Assembly (NCBI RefSeq): GCF_003576245.1
Contig: NZ_QWGA01000003.1
Span: 62,001-126,000 of the forward strand
Source: Henriciella algicola
GTDB lineage: Bacteria > Pseudomonadota > Alphaproteobacteria > Caulobacterales > Hyphomonadaceae
Reading direction: 5' to 3'
DNA: 64,000 nucleotides
Numbering within the stretch: position 1 is the stretch's first letter; the number at the start of each line of letters is the position of its first letter. Positions 33,061-42,720 of this stretch are shown piece by piece. The translations under genes were made by a program, and so were the position numbers. A model generated the notes under the pieces. The model was not told the DNA's origin. It saw only the letters and a list, made by a program, of their open reading frames with translations, and searched no databases.

Positions 33061-35382
33061 ATGCCCTCACTGACCGACAGTCTCGAAACTGCCCTGGAAA
33101 AAGCGCTGAACCTCGCTGGCGAGCGCTCGCATGAGTATTCCACCCTCGAACACCTGCTTCTGGCCCTGACAGAGGACACTGACGCTGTTGAAGTCATGAC
33201 GGCCTGCAAGGTCGACATCCCACACCTGCGCCAGTCTCTCACCCAATATATCGATGATGAGCTGTCCAGCCTGATCACTGACAGCCCGACGACATCGGTG
33301 CAGCCGACCGCCGCTTTCCAGCGCGTCGTGCAACGCGCCATCCTGCATGTCGAGAGCTCGGGACGTGATGAAGTGTCTGGCGCGAACGTCCTCATCTCCA
33401 TCTTCTCCGAGCGCGAGAGCCATGCTGCCTACTTCCTGCAGGAGCAGGACATGACGCGCTATGATGCGGTGAATTTCGTCTCGCACGGCCTTGCGAAATC
33501 GCCAGGCATGTCGCGCTCGACAACGCCGCGCGGCTCTGAGGAGACCGAACAACAGCAAAAGCCTGGCCCCGCCAAAGAGGCGCTGGAAGCCTATTGCGTG
33601 AACCTCAATGAGAAGGCCAAGCAGGGAAAGGTCGACCCGCTCATCGGACGTGATTCCGAGATCGAACGCTGCATCGAAGTGCTTTGTCGCCGCTCCAAGA
33701 ACAACCCGATCCTCGTGGGCGACCCGGGCGTTGGCAAAACCGCTATCGCTGAAGGCCTCGCCAAGAAGATCGTTGATGGCGAAGTGCCTGAGATCCTCGA
33801 CGATGCGGTCATCTGGGCGCTCGACATGGGCGCCCTGCTCGCCGGCACGCGCTATCGCGGCGACTTCGAGGAACGCCTCAAGGCCGTGATGAAGGAGATC
33901 GGCGAACAGGAAAAAGGCATCCTCTTCATCGACGAGATCCACACCGTTATCGGTGCTGGCGCGACGTCCGGCGGCGCAATGGACGCGTCCAACCTGCTGA
34001 AGCCTGCGCTGCAGAGCGGCGAGGTCCGCTGCATGGGCTCGACCACGTTCAAGGAGTACAAGCAGCACTTCGAGAAGGACCGCGCCCTCGCCCGCCGCTT
34101 CCGCAAGATCGACGTGGTCGAGCCAACCGTGCCGGACACGATCAAGATCCTCACTGGCCTCAAGCCAACCTTCGAGGACTTCCACGGCATTCGCTATACG
34201 AATGACGCGATCAAGACCGCCGTTGAGCTGTCGGCCCGTTACATCACGGACCGCAAGCTGCCGGACAAGGCGATCGACGTGATCGACGAGGCTGGCGCGA
34301 CGCAGTGGCTGGTTCCTGAGAACCGCCGCCGCAAGCAGATCGGTGCCAAGGAGATTGAAGCGGTGATCGCGAAGATCGCCCGCATTCCGCCTAAACAGGT
34401 CACCAAGGACGATGCGGTCGCGCTCAAGAACCTGCAGCCGGACCTCAAGCGCGTGGTGTACGGCCAGGACGACGCGATCGAAGCGCTGTCGTCGGCGATC
34501 AAGCTGTCGCGCGCTGGCCTTCGTGAGCCGAATAAGCCAATCGGTTCCTACCTGTTCACCGGCCCGACCGGTGTCGGCAAGACCGAAGTCGCTCGCCAGC
34601 TGGCGTCGATCATGGGCGTGGAGCTCCTGCGCTTCGACATGTCGGAGTATATGGAACGCCATACCGTCTCCCGCCTCATCGGCGCGCCTCCGGGCTATGT
34701 CGGCTTTGATCAGGGCGGCCTGCTGACCGATGGCGTCATGCAGCACCCGCACTGCGTCCTGCTGCTAGACGAGATCGAGAAGGCCCATCAGGACCTGTTC
34801 AACATCCTGCTTCAGGTGATGGACAACGGCTCGCTGACGGATGCGAATGGCCGCAAGGTCGATTTCCGCAATGTCATCCTGATCATGACCACCAATGCTG
34901 GTGCGTCTGACGCGGCGAAGAACTCCATCGGCTTTGGCCGGGGCAAGAAGGAAGACGAGCAGGAAGAAGCCCTGAAACGTCTCTTCACGCCGGAATTCCG
35001 CAACCGCCTCGACGCGACCATCGTATTTGGCGGCCTGACGCCTGAGATCATCGAACGGGTGGTCGAGAAGTTCGTGCTTCAGCTCGAAGTCCAGCTTGCC
35101 GACCGCAATGTGACGATTGAGCTTTCCGAAGATGCCCGCGACTGGCTCGCCGCGCGTGGTTTCGACGAAGAGTTCGGTGCGCGTCCACTGGCCCGCACGA
35201 TCCAGGAGCATGTGAAGAAGCCGATGGCCGAGGAGCTGCTCTTCGGCAAGCTCGCCAAGGGCGGCGCAGTGAAGATTACGGTCGACAAGGAAGACGACGA
35301 GAAGCTTGCTTTCGAATACATCGAGGACAAGACGAAGAAGTCGAAAAAGAAGAAGCCGGGCAAGCCTGAACAGGTCGACTAG
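33061..35382 (+). CDS. clpA: ATP-dependent Clp protease ATP-binding subunit ClpA
   Basis: 773 residues, AAA+ unfoldase partner of ClpP. The N-domain (1-150) begins [20 protein letters not shown]. Walker A of the first ring is [13 protein letters not shown] near 220, and of the second [13 protein letters not shown] near 501. Walker B motifs read ILFIDEIH and [10 protein letters not shown]. The sensor and arginine finger regions and a P-loop-proximal ClpP-binding loop (IGFG, in NSIGFGRGK) are present; that IGF/L-type loop is needed to dock on ClpP and separates ClpA from ClpB. The C-terminus is a Lys-rich tail ([14 protein letters not shown]). It follows clpS directly and ends in a strong hairpin. 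Confidence 0.97.
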   Translation: MPSLTDSLETALEKALNLAGERSHEYSTLEHLLLALTEDTDAVEVMTACKVDIPHLRQSLTQYIDDELSSLITDSPTTSVQPTAAFQRVVQRAILHVESSGRDEVSGANVLISIFSERESHAAYFLQEQDMTRYDAVNFVSHGLAKSPGMSRSTTPRGSEETEQQQKPGPAKEALEAYCVNLNEKAKQGKVDPLIGRDSEIERCIEVLCRRSKNNPILVGDPGVGKTAIAEGLAKKIVDGEVPEILDDAVIWALDMGALLAGTRYRGDFEERLKAVMKEIGEQEKGILFIDEIHTVIGAGATSGGAMDASNLLKPALQSGEVRCMGSTTFKEYKQHFEKDRALARRFRKIDVVEPTVPDTIKILTGLKPTFEDFHGIRYTNDAIKTAVELSARYITDRKLPDKAIDVIDEAGATQWLVPENRRRKQIGAKEIEAVIAKIARIPPKQVTKDDAVALKNLQPDLKRVVYGQDDAIEALSSAIKLSRAGLREPNKPIGSYLFTGPTGVGKTEVARQLASIMGVELLRFDMSEYMERHTVSRLIGAPPGYVGFDQGGLLTDGVMQHPHCVLLLDEIEKAHQDLFNILLQVMDNGSLTDANGRKVDFRNVILIMTTNAGASDAAKNSIGFGRGKKEDEQEEALKRLFTPEFRNRLDATIVFGGLTPEIIERVVEKFVLQLEVQLADRNVTIELSEDARDWLAARGFDEEFGARPLARTIQEHVKKPMAEELLFGKLAKGGAVKITVDKEDDEKLAFEYIEDKTKKSKKKKPGKPEQVD

Positions 35383-35395
35383 GCTGTCTGAGATC

Positions 35396-35432
35396 GCCCG
35401 GCGGGCGCACCCCTAGTGGTCGCCCGCCGGGC
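35396..35432 (+). terminator. Terminator after clpA
   Basis: GCCCGGCGGGCG (35396-35407) pairs perfectly with CGCCCGCCGGGC (35421-35432); the 13-base loop can extend the stem with CACC/GTGG. CTTTCCCC follows. Confidence 0.75.
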
Positions 35433-35541
35433 CTTTCCCCTGCAATCCTCTCCCATCAACTTATCTTTGTTGCGGCGTGCCGCGCAGTCTGTAGACAGGT
35501 CTGGTCCATTTCGGAATCCACCCTGTCCATGGAGTGCCATC

Positions 35542-38430
35542 ATGCATGTGTCCCAGCTCGTTCTCGCTTCCGCCATTCTGATGATGGGAGCGTGCAGCAC
35601 GGCTGACACCGCCCCGGCACCCACCACATCGAGCGAGGCAAATCCGGCAGCGACGGAGATGGCAGAGGCTGAGACGACGCTTCTGCCTTATGAGAAGTTC
35701 ACACTGGAGAACGGGCTGGAAGTCATCTTCCATGTCGATCGCTCAGATCCGGTCGTTGCTGTGTCGCTTACCGCGCATGTCGGTTCTGCGAGGGAGAAGC
35801 CCGGCCGGACCGGGTTTGCCCACCTTTTCGAACACCTGCTCTTCCTCGAGTCGGAAAACCTCGGCCCCGGCGGTCTAGACAAGCTGAGCGCGCGCATTGG
35901 CGGATCCGGCGCCAACGGCTCGACCAGCCGTGACCGCACCAACTACCTGCAGACCGTTCCGAATGATGCGCTCGAGAAGATGCTCTGGGCGGAGGCTGAC
36001 AAGCTTGGCTGGTTCATCAATACGGTGACCGAGCCAGTGCTCGCCAAGGAAAAGCAGGTGGTCAAGAATGAGAAGCGCCAGGGCGTCGATAACCGCCCCT
36101 ATGGCCACACCTTCTATGTGATGCACAAGGCGCTCTATCCGGACGGCCACCCCTATAACTGGCAGGTCATCGGCTCGCTTGAAGACCTCCAGGCCGCCAC
36201 GTTGGAAGACGTGAAAGAGTTTTACCGCACCTGGTACACGCCAAATAATGTCACTCTGGTCGTCGCTGGTGATTTCGACACGGCTCAGGCACGCGAATGG
36301 GTTGAGACGTACTTCGCGGAAATACCCCGCGGTCCCGACATTGAGCCACAGCCGAAAGAGCCGGGCGTCGTCACCGAAACGGTGAAGCTCTTCCACGAGG
36401 ATAACTTCGCCAACCTGCCACAGCTCAATATGGTCTGGCCGACCGTCGAGGAATACCATCCGGACAGCTATCCGCTCGCAGTGCTGGCGCGGCTGCTGAC
36501 GGACGGCAAAGAGGCGCCGCTGAACGAGGTGCTGGTGGACGAAGAAAAGCTCGCCCCCGCCGTGTCGGCCTTCGCCTATACCAGTGAGCTTGCAGGGGAA
36601 ATGATCCTGCGGGTCAGCGCTTTTGAAGGTACCGACCTCGACACGGTCGCCGCGGCTCTGGAAGACGGTTTTGCCCGCTTTGAAGCCGAGCCGATCACCG
36701 ACGATGACCTTAACCGGATAAAGACCGAGCAGGAAGTCGCCTTCTATCAGGCGCTTGGCAGCGTTCTCGGCAAGGGCGCGCAGCTTGCCCAGTACAACAT
36801 CTTCGCAGGCGACCCGGGATATATCGACGAAGACCTTGCCCGCATTCAGGCCGTGACGGCAGAGGACGTGCGCCGCGTTTATGAGACCTATATCAAGGGC
36901 CGAAATTACGTCGCCACGAGCTTCGTGCCGAACGGCTCGCCAGAACTTGCGCTTGAAGGTTCTGAGCGTGCCGAGGTCGTTATCGAGCCCATTGTTCAGG
37001 GCGCCGAGGATGAAGTCGATCCCAGCACGGACAGCAGCTATGAGCGCACGCCATCGCTGATCGATCGCAGCGTCGAGCCGCCATATGGCGCATCACCAGA
37101 AGTCGCCGCCCCCGACGTGTGGGAGGATGAGACAGCGAATGGCATCAAGGTCTACGGCATCTCAGACGATGAGCTGCCGCTTGTGCGCTTCGCTCTGTCC
37201 AGTGAGGGCGGGCACCTGCTCGACACGCCGGAGACAGCCGGCACGGCGAATATGCTCGGCGAAGTTCTGACAAAAGGCACCGCCAGCAAGACGCCAGCAG
37301 AGCTCGACAAGGCCTTTGCCCTGCTCGGCGCGGATGTATCGGTGGCTGTGACCAGCGACGCTTTCGAGATCAATGGCGAGACGCTCGCCCGCAACTTCCT
37401 TCCGACCATGGCGCTCGTGGAGGAAATGCTGCTGGAGCCACGCTGGGATGAGGCTGAATTCGACCTCGCCGTCGCGCGCACACGTGACGCAATCCAGGCA
37501 AATCGGGCTGACCCGAATGCGATTGCTTCGCGGACCTATAGCTATGTCACTTTCGGACCGGGCAGCATGCGCGCGCTCAGCACGCTTGGCAGCGAAACCT
37601 CGCTGGAGGGGATCACACTCGAAGACCTGAAAGCCTGGCATTCAGACAATCTCGTGCCGCAGCTCAGCAGTCTTCGCGTCGTGGGCGATGTCAGCAAGGA
37701 TGACGTCATGACGGCGCTTTCCGGCCTTTCTGAGCGCTGGAGCGGCGACGCGCCCGAACTCAGCTACGCGTCGGCACCAGATGCGCCAGATAGCTCGACC
37801 GTGTATTTCTACGATGTGCCGGGCTCTTCCCAGTCCGTCTTCCGCTTCGGCTATCCATCGCTGACGCGGACCGACCCTGATTTCGTGACCGCAGGCGCGA
37901 TGAACTACCGGCTCGGTGGCGGCGGCTTTGCCTCAAGGCTGACGCAGGAGCTACGCGAGGGCAAAGGCTATACCTATGGCATCTTCTCGGACTTTGATGG
38001 CACTGACAAAGTCGGCACTTTCACGATCGGCAGCGGTATCCGCTCCAATGTCACGCTGGAAGCGGCAACGCTCGTACGCGACATTCTTAGCGATTATGCG
38101 GAGACCTATACCGAGGAAGACCTCGCGGTGACGAAGAGCTTCTTCACCAAAAGCCAGGCACGGCGTTTCGAGACGCTTGGCGCAAAGCTCGGCGCCCTGT
38201 CGGACATCGCAGACTATGGCCTGCCCTATGATTTCGTCTCTCAGGAAATCGCGGCAGTGGAAGCGCTTAGCCTCGGTGATGTGCAAGGTCTCGCCGCACG
38301 TCTCATCCGTCCGGACGAGATGAACTATGTCATTGTTGGCGACGCCGAGACACAGATGCCGCGGCTGTCAGAGCTTGGCTATGGCGACCCGGTGGCGATC
38401 AATGACGCGGTCGACGATCTGAGCGACTAG
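35542..38430 (+). CDS. M16 family zinc metallopeptidase, lipoprotein
   Basis: 962 residues from ATG 35542; the open frame reaches 35416 but only this start gives a signal sequence. The lipobox is MGAC (hydrophobic LVLASAILMMGAC), so the mature protein is an envelope lipoprotein. It is a tandem M16 (pitrilysin/insulinase) protein: the N-terminal half has the inverted zinc motif HLFEH within GFAHLFEHLLFLES and the downstream Glu region (VVKNEKRQGVDNRPYG). The C-terminal half (from about 490) lacks the zinc motif and holds the R/Y substrate-binding region (FRFGYPSLTRTDPDF, LREGKGYTYGIFSDF). Such enzymes degrade peptides in the periplasm. The two halves are in one chain, whereas mitochondrial MPP-like relatives use two. 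Confidence 0.9.
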   Translation: MHVSQLVLASAILMMGACSTADTAPAPTTSSEANPAATEMAEAETTLLPYEKFTLENGLEVIFHVDRSDPVVAVSLTAHVGSAREKPGRTGFAHLFEHLLFLESENLGPGGLDKLSARIGGSGANGSTSRDRTNYLQTVPNDALEKMLWAEADKLGWFINTVTEPVLAKEKQVVKNEKRQGVDNRPYGHTFYVMHKALYPDGHPYNWQVIGSLEDLQAATLEDVKEFYRTWYTPNNVTLVVAGDFDTAQAREWVETYFAEIPRGPDIEPQPKEPGVVTETVKLFHEDNFANLPQLNMVWPTVEEYHPDSYPLAVLARLLTDGKEAPLNEVLVDEEKLAPAVSAFAYTSELAGEMILRVSAFEGTDLDTVAAALEDGFARFEAEPITDDDLNRIKTEQEVAFYQALGSVLGKGAQLAQYNIFAGDPGYIDEDLARIQAVTAEDVRRVYETYIKGRNYVATSFVPNGSPELALEGSERAEVVIEPIVQGAEDEVDPSTDSSYERTPSLIDRSVEPPYGASPEVAAPDVWEDETANGIKVYGISDDELPLVRFALSSEGGHLLDTPETAGTANMLGEVLTKGTASKTPAELDKAFALLGADVSVAVTSDAFEINGETLARNFLPTMALVEEMLLEPRWDEAEFDLAVARTRDAIQANRADPNAIASRTYSYVTFGPGSMRALSTLGSETSLEGITLEDLKAWHSDNLVPQLSSLRVVGDVSKDDVMTALSGLSERWSGDAPELSYASAPDAPDSSTVYFYDVPGSSQSVFRFGYPSLTRTDPDFVTAGAMNYRLGGGGFASRLTQELREGKGYTYGIFSDFDGTDKVGTFTIGSGIRSNVTLEAATLVRDILSDYAETYTEEDLAVTKSFFTKSQARRFETLGAKLGALSDIADYGLPYDFVSQEIAAVEALSLGDVQGLAARLIRPDEMNYVIVGDAETQMPRLSELGYGDPVAINDAVDDLSD

Positions 38431-38443
38431 AAAACTCCAGCAT

Positions 38444-38468
38444 AGGCGCCTTCAGACCGGAGGCGCCT
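38444..38468. terminator. Hairpin between convergent genes
   Basis: AGGCGCCT at 38444-38451 and AGGCGCCT at 38461-38468 can pair (each is self-complementary) around TTCAGACCG, 14 bases after the protease stop and just before the end of the DUF1489 gene. Confidence 0.55.
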
Positions 38469-38478
38469 GTTGCCGGGC

Positions 38479-38895
38479 CTACCAGACCATTGCTTCCTTG
38501 AGCTTTGCGTGGAGAGATGGGGGGATCTCTTCGGCCTTGCTGTCGCGCTTGATATCGGCAGGTGCCTCATCGGGCTTCAGGTAGCGCCAGCCCTGAAAGG
38601 GGCGTTTGGGCGTTGGCTCAACGAGGACGATTTCCGGGTCCAGCACAAGCTCGCAGGCCTTGCGCCCATTTCTGTCGGCCATGACGCGGATGTCGGTGAT
38701 TTTCTGGCGGACCTGGATCAGGCCTTTGATCACCCAATAGATGGAGCCGCCATCAAGCAGCTCATCCACCTGTTTCGGCACCATGCGCGTGTGATGGACC
38801 GGCTGGGGATAGGAGCGCATCAGGCGCTTCTGCCACGCCTCCAGGTCGCCAATCTCTTCGGCGCCTACGCAGAGTTTGACCATGTTCAGGCTCAC
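38479..38895 (-). CDS. DUF1489 family protein
   Basis: 138 residues. Typical text is LNMVKLCVGAEEIGDLEAWQ, HHTRMVPKQVDELLDGGSIY, and WVIKGLIQVRQKITDIR, with the closing GWRYLKPDEAPAD. DUF1489 proteins are restricted to alphaproteobacteria and have no known activity. It lies 84 bases downstream of mccA in the same direction, so could be co-transcribed. Confidence 0.85.
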   Translation of the reverse strand: MSLNMVKLCVGAEEIGDLEAWQKRLMRSYPQPVHHTRMVPKQVDELLDGGSIYWVIKGLIQVRQKITDIRVMADRNGRKACELVLDPEIVLVEPTPKRPFQGWRYLKPDEAPADIKRDSKAEEIPPSLHAKLKEAMVW

Positions 38896-38979
38896 GAGGA
38901 CAAATTTAATGCCGCCCGCAAGAGAGGCCAGTCCCTCTCTGTCATTCCTGTGGAAAGTGGCCGACTGGAAAACGGTCGC

Positions 38980-40920
38980 CTAGACCTCTTCCAGCTCCAC
39001 CAGCATGACGCCTTCAGCGACCTGCTCACCTACGCTGGCACCTACCGCCTTTACAATGCCATCACGCGGCGCTTTCAGGCTGTGCTCCATTTTCATGGCT
39101 TCCATGACGGCTAGCGTCTGGTCCTTGGTGACCTCGTCGCCCGGCTGGACGCGCAGATCGATGACCTTGCCCGGCATTGGCGCAGACACCTTGTCGCCGC
39201 CTGCAATCGCCTCGGCTTCGGCCTCATAGTCCGGGATGTCGACGAGGACCGTGTCGCCATCAACGGCGACAGCGAAGCTGTGATCGGTGATGGAGATGGC
39301 GGGCATGATTTCCATAACCGGGTCTCGCGCATCGACGGCAATGTCTGCAATCTCGCCGTCGAGCTTCAGCCGGATGGATCGGTGAGCCGGTGCGTTAAGG
39401 CGCCAGCCATCCTTCTGGTCGAATGGCGTGTCGCCTGTATCCGTCAGCAGCGCATGCGCCACCAGACGGCCAGCGGCTTCACGGATGTCGGTCTTCGCTT
39501 GCGTCAGCGCGTCTATTTCTTCCGCGATCCAGTTCACATGATGCTCGCCGCCGCGGAAGACGGGGTGATCGAGACAGCGCTTCAGGAAGCCAACATTGCT
39601 CGGAATGCCCGCAATGATGCTTTCACCGAGGCTTTCAGACAGGGCGTCAATTGCGCTCTCACGGTCCCAGCTTTTCACGATCGCCTTGGCAATCATCGAG
39701 TCGTAGACCGCAGGCACGGTGTCGCCCGCACCAAAGCCGCTATCGAGCCGGTAGAGCGTGAGGTCGCCGTCCAGCGCATCTGCTGGCGCACCAGCGCTGC
39801 TCTCGGACAGACGCTCGACATTGCCGAGATTGAAGGCATAGAGCCGCCCTGCCCCGGGCCGGAAATTGTCGGCTGGGTCTTCGGCGCAGATACGCGCCTC
39901 GATGGCGTGTCCGTTTAGCGGGATATCACCCTGTTTCAGTGGGAGTTTCTCACCCGAAGCGACACGCAGCTGCCACTCAACGAGGTCGGTCCCGGTGATG
40001 AGTTCGGTCACAGGGTGCTCGACCTGCAGGCGCGTATTCATCTCAAGGAAGAAGAACGTGTCCTTGGCGAGCGGCCGGGTGCCGTCGACGATGAACTCCA
40101 CCGTACCTGCGCCCTGATAGCCAACGGCCTTGGCGAGATCGACGGCGGCGCCTGTCATGGCGGCGCGCACATCCTCTGGCATGCCGGGCGCGGGCGCTTC
40201 CTCGACGACTTTCTGACGGCGGCGCTGCAGCGAGCAGTCGCGCTCGTAGAGGTGGACCGCATCGCCATGGCTGTCGCCGAAGACCTGCACCTCGATATGG
40301 CGGGGCTGTTCGACCAGCTTCTCCAGCATCACGCGGCCATCACCGAATGAGGATTTCGCCTCGCGCACGGCGCTTTCCAGCTCGCCTGCGAGGTCTTCTT
40401 TCCTCGCCACCAGACGGATGCCGCGCCCGCCGCCGCCAGCGACGGCCTTGATCAGAAGCGGGTAGCCGATGCGTTCGGCTTCGCCTTCCAGCGTGGCAGC
40501 ATCCTGCGCCTCGCCGCGATAACCCGGCAGGACCGGAACGCCAGCCTCTTCTGCGATGCGCTTGGCTTCGTCCTTGAGGCCCATGGAGCGGATCGTCGCC
40601 GCCGTCGGACCAACCCAGATCAAGCCAGCCTTTGCGACGGCTTCGGCAAAGTCAGCATTCTCTGACAGGAAGCCATAGCCCGGATGGATCGCCTCAGCGC
40701 CTGAGACTTTCGCCGCCTCAATGATGCGGCCCGCCTGAAGGTAGCTCTCTGTTGCCGGGGACGCGCCTATGTGAACAGCCTCATCGGCCATGGCGACATG
40801 GCGGGCATAGACGTCAGCGTCGGAATAGACCGCGACAGTGCGCACGCCGAGGCGTTTGCAAGTCTCGATTATCCGGCAGGCAATCTCACCCCGGTTCGCG
40901 ATCAGCAGGCTTTTCAGCAT
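38980..40920 (-). CDS. mccA: Biotin-dependent acyl-CoA carboxylase alpha subunit, probably 3-methylcrotonyl-CoA carboxylase
   Basis: 646 residues combining biotin carboxylase and biotin carrier. N-terminal: LLIANRGEIACRIIETCKRL; ATP-grasp glycine loop KAVAGGGGRGIRLV; EMNTRLQVEHPVTELITGTD; C-terminal carrier PMPGKVIDLRVQPGD and the biotinylation motif EAMKMEH. It carboxylates biotin for the partner beta subunit. The window also has mccB, an isovaleryl-CoA dehydrogenase and an enoyl-CoA hydratase, all on this strand, so the leucine-degradation enzyme is the best reading rather than acetyl-CoA carboxylase. A second, distinct alpha subunit (pccA) lies at 60331. The start overlaps the DUF817 gene by 35 bases. 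Confidence 0.88.
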   Translation of the reverse strand: MLKSLLIANRGEIACRIIETCKRLGVRTVAVYSDADVYARHVAMADEAVHIGASPATESYLQAGRIIEAAKVSGAEAIHPGYGFLSENADFAEAVAKAGLIWVGPTAATIRSMGLKDEAKRIAEEAGVPVLPGYRGEAQDAATLEGEAERIGYPLLIKAVAGGGGRGIRLVARKEDLAGELESAVREAKSSFGDGRVMLEKLVEQPRHIEVQVFGDSHGDAVHLYERDCSLQRRRQKVVEEAPAPGMPEDVRAAMTGAAVDLAKAVGYQGAGTVEFIVDGTRPLAKDTFFFLEMNTRLQVEHPVTELITGTDLVEWQLRVASGEKLPLKQGDIPLNGHAIEARICAEDPADNFRPGAGRLYAFNLGNVERLSESSAGAPADALDGDLTLYRLDSGFGAGDTVPAVYDSMIAKAIVKSWDRESAIDALSESLGESIIAGIPSNVGFLKRCLDHPVFRGGEHHVNWIAEEIDALTQAKTDIREAAGRLVAHALLTDTGDTPFDQKDGWRLNAPAHRSIRLKLDGEIADIAVDARDPVMEIMPAISITDHSFAVAVDGDTVLVDIPDYEAEAEAIAGGDKVSAPMPGKVIDLRVQPGDEVTKDQTLAVMEAMKMEHSLKAPRDGIVKAVGASVGEQVAEGVMLVELEEV

Positions 40921-41767
40921 CTTGTCCTTCCCGGTGCCGGTGGATCAGGGCCACCAGCACGAAACTTATGATCATCAGTAGGTACCAAGAGCCGAATTTT
41001 GCCGGAGAAACAAGTTTCCAGACTGACTCCTGCCCCGGATAGGTCCAGGCCCGCGCAAGTGTTCCAATATTCTCGGCAAACCAGATAAAAAGTGCAACCA
41101 GGCCAAAGCCGATGACGAGCGGCATGGGCCTGTGGTCCCGGTCCGCCCTGAACCAGACCACACAAGGACCGTAGATCAGGAGCGTCGCAACGAACAGCAC
41201 GTTGCGAATGTCGATCGTATAGTGATGGGCAAAGAAATTCACATAGATCGCGGCCGCCAAAAGGCCCTGCAGCCAGAGCGACGGAAACCTGTCAAATCGG
41301 AAGTCGAAAATACGCCAGACGCGGGCGAGATAGCTGCCCACCGCTGCATACATGAAGCCAGAAAAGAGCGGCACACCGCCAATGCGCAGGAAGCTCTCTT
41401 CGGGATAGATCCAGCTGCCAGCGCCCGTCTTGAACACTTCCATCGCCGTGCCGACGATATGGAAAGCGAGGATGACCTTCGCTTCCTCAAGGCTTTCGAG
41501 GCCCGTGGCGATCAAGCCGATCTGGATGAGCACCGCCGCGACCACGAGGAAATCGTAGCGGCTGATCGGGGCGCCCTCAGGGTAAAACAGGTGCGTCAGC
41601 AGGATCAGCGCCAGCAGCAAACCGCCAAAGATACAGGCCCAGCCCTGCTTGATGCCGAAGCTCAGAAACTCGAAGAAGCCCGCCCCGACACGCCCGCGCA
41701 CGAGCCGCTGCCTGACGTTTTCACGTTGCCTTGAAAGCCAGTCCTGCCATTGCGTCCATGTCCACAT
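40886..41767 (-). CDS. DUF817 family membrane protein
   Basis: 293 residues from ATG 41767 with AAAGAG upstream; a GTG lies five codons earlier. Eight or so hydrophobic segments alternate with basic loops. Family text: EFLSFGIKQGWACIFGG, GTAMEVFKTGAGSWIYPEES, GVPLFSGFMYAAVGSYLARV, and FAENIGTLARAWTYPGQ. DUF817 proteins are integral membrane proteins of unknown function, with an invariant E-x-F-K-T-x-x-G-S-W signature visible here. The 3' end runs 35 bases into mccA, which suggests translational coupling between an uncharacterised membrane protein and a carboxylase subunit. Confidence 0.85.
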   Translation of the reverse strand: MWTWTQWQDWLSRQRENVRQRLVRGRVGAGFFEFLSFGIKQGWACIFGGLLLALILLTHLFYPEGAPISRYDFLVVAAVLIQIGLIATGLESLEEAKVILAFHIVGTAMEVFKTGAGSWIYPEESFLRIGGVPLFSGFMYAAVGSYLARVWRIFDFRFDRFPSLWLQGLLAAAIYVNFFAHHYTIDIRNVLFVATLLIYGPCVVWFRADRDHRPMPLVIGFGLVALFIWFAENIGTLARAWTYPGQESVWKLVSPAKFGSWYLLMIISFVLVALIHRHREGQDAEKPADREPG

Positions 41768-41868
41768 GACAGGCTCTTTCACTGTTGAAACGGGCGACCG
41801 GAAGGCAGGTCAAAGGCGATCTGCCGCAAGGGACGCGGCAATTTCTAGACCTGTGCGACGGCCCGAGC

Positions 41869-42660
41869 CTATTCTGCCCAGCCGGGTTTGCGCTTTTCGA
41901 GGAAGGCGCTGAGGCCTTCCTTGCCCTCGTCGCTGACGCGGCGCGCGGCGATGCGCTTGGCCGTTTCATGGCTGAGCGACTGGTCGATGGCGACACCGGC
42001 GAAATCCTGCACGAGCCGTTTGCTGTCATGGATTGCGCCGGGCGCGGCCTTGCTCGCAAGGTCAGCAAGATACTCTTCCATCTCGAGCAGGCCTTCATTG
42101 GTCTCGACCACATACTGGACGAGACCAATGCGCTCAGCGAAGGCAGCGTCGAAGCTTTCAGCCGACACGAAAAGCGCCTTTGCCCAGCGCGGGCCGATGG
42201 CCGAGATCACAAACGGGCTGATCGTCGCCGGGGTCAGGCCGAGGCGAACTTCTGAAAAGCGGAACTTGGTGTCCTTCATCGCGACAGCGACATCGCAGGC
42301 TGCCACAAGCCCTGCGCCGCCACCCATGACCGCGCCGTGCACCAGCGCAACCGTCATCTGCGGCAGGGCCGCAAGCTTTCGCAGCATCTCTGCCAGCTTG
42401 AAGGCGTCTTCTTCGTTCTCATGGCGCGAATAGCTGGCGGCAGCCTTCATCCATTCGAGGTCAGCGCCGGCCGAGAAGCTCGGACCATCACCGCGCAGGA
42501 TCACCATCCGGATGGTCGTCTGCTCGGTCAGGGTTTCGATGGCGTCGGTCAATTCTTCAATGACGATAGCATTGAAGGCATTGTGCTTTTCCGGCCGGTT
42601 CAGCGTGATGATAGCGATACCACCCGGCGTCGCATCGAGGGAAATGGTCTCGTAGGCCAT
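41869..42660 (-). CDS. Enoyl-CoA hydratase/isomerase family, probable methylglutaconyl-CoA hydratase
   Basis: 263 residues, crotonase fold. Oxyanion-hole strands: GDGPSFSAGADLEWMKA and VHGAVMGGGAGLVAACDVAV; the catalytic Glu region is FRFSEVRLGLTPATISPFV. In leucine degradation this step hydrates 3-methylglutaconyl-CoA to HMG-CoA. The assignment rests on its place between mccA and mccB and on the ADLEWMK pattern typical of AUH/LiuC-type enzymes; other crotonase substrates cannot be excluded. No HMG-CoA lyase lies in the window. Confidence 0.8.
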   Translation of the reverse strand: MAYETISLDATPGGIAIITLNRPEKHNAFNAIVIEELTDAIETLTEQTTIRMVILRGDGPSFSAGADLEWMKAAASYSRHENEEDAFKLAEMLRKLAALPQMTVALVHGAVMGGGAGLVAACDVAVAMKDTKFRFSEVRLGLTPATISPFVISAIGPRWAKALFVSAESFDAAFAERIGLVQYVVETNEGLLEMEEYLADLASKAAPGAIHDSKRLVQDFAGVAIDQSLSHETAKRIAARRVSDEGKEGLSAFLEKRKPGWAE

Positions 42661-42720
42661 GAAAATCTCCTGTGATCTGAAGATGACGTTAGGCCTGACG
42701 CGGCCGTTTTGGAATGGGCG

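Noticed and set aside
33067-34752. 561-codon minus-strand frame inside clpA
   Set aside because: Antisense to ClpA, with no domain features and composition typical of a shadow frame.
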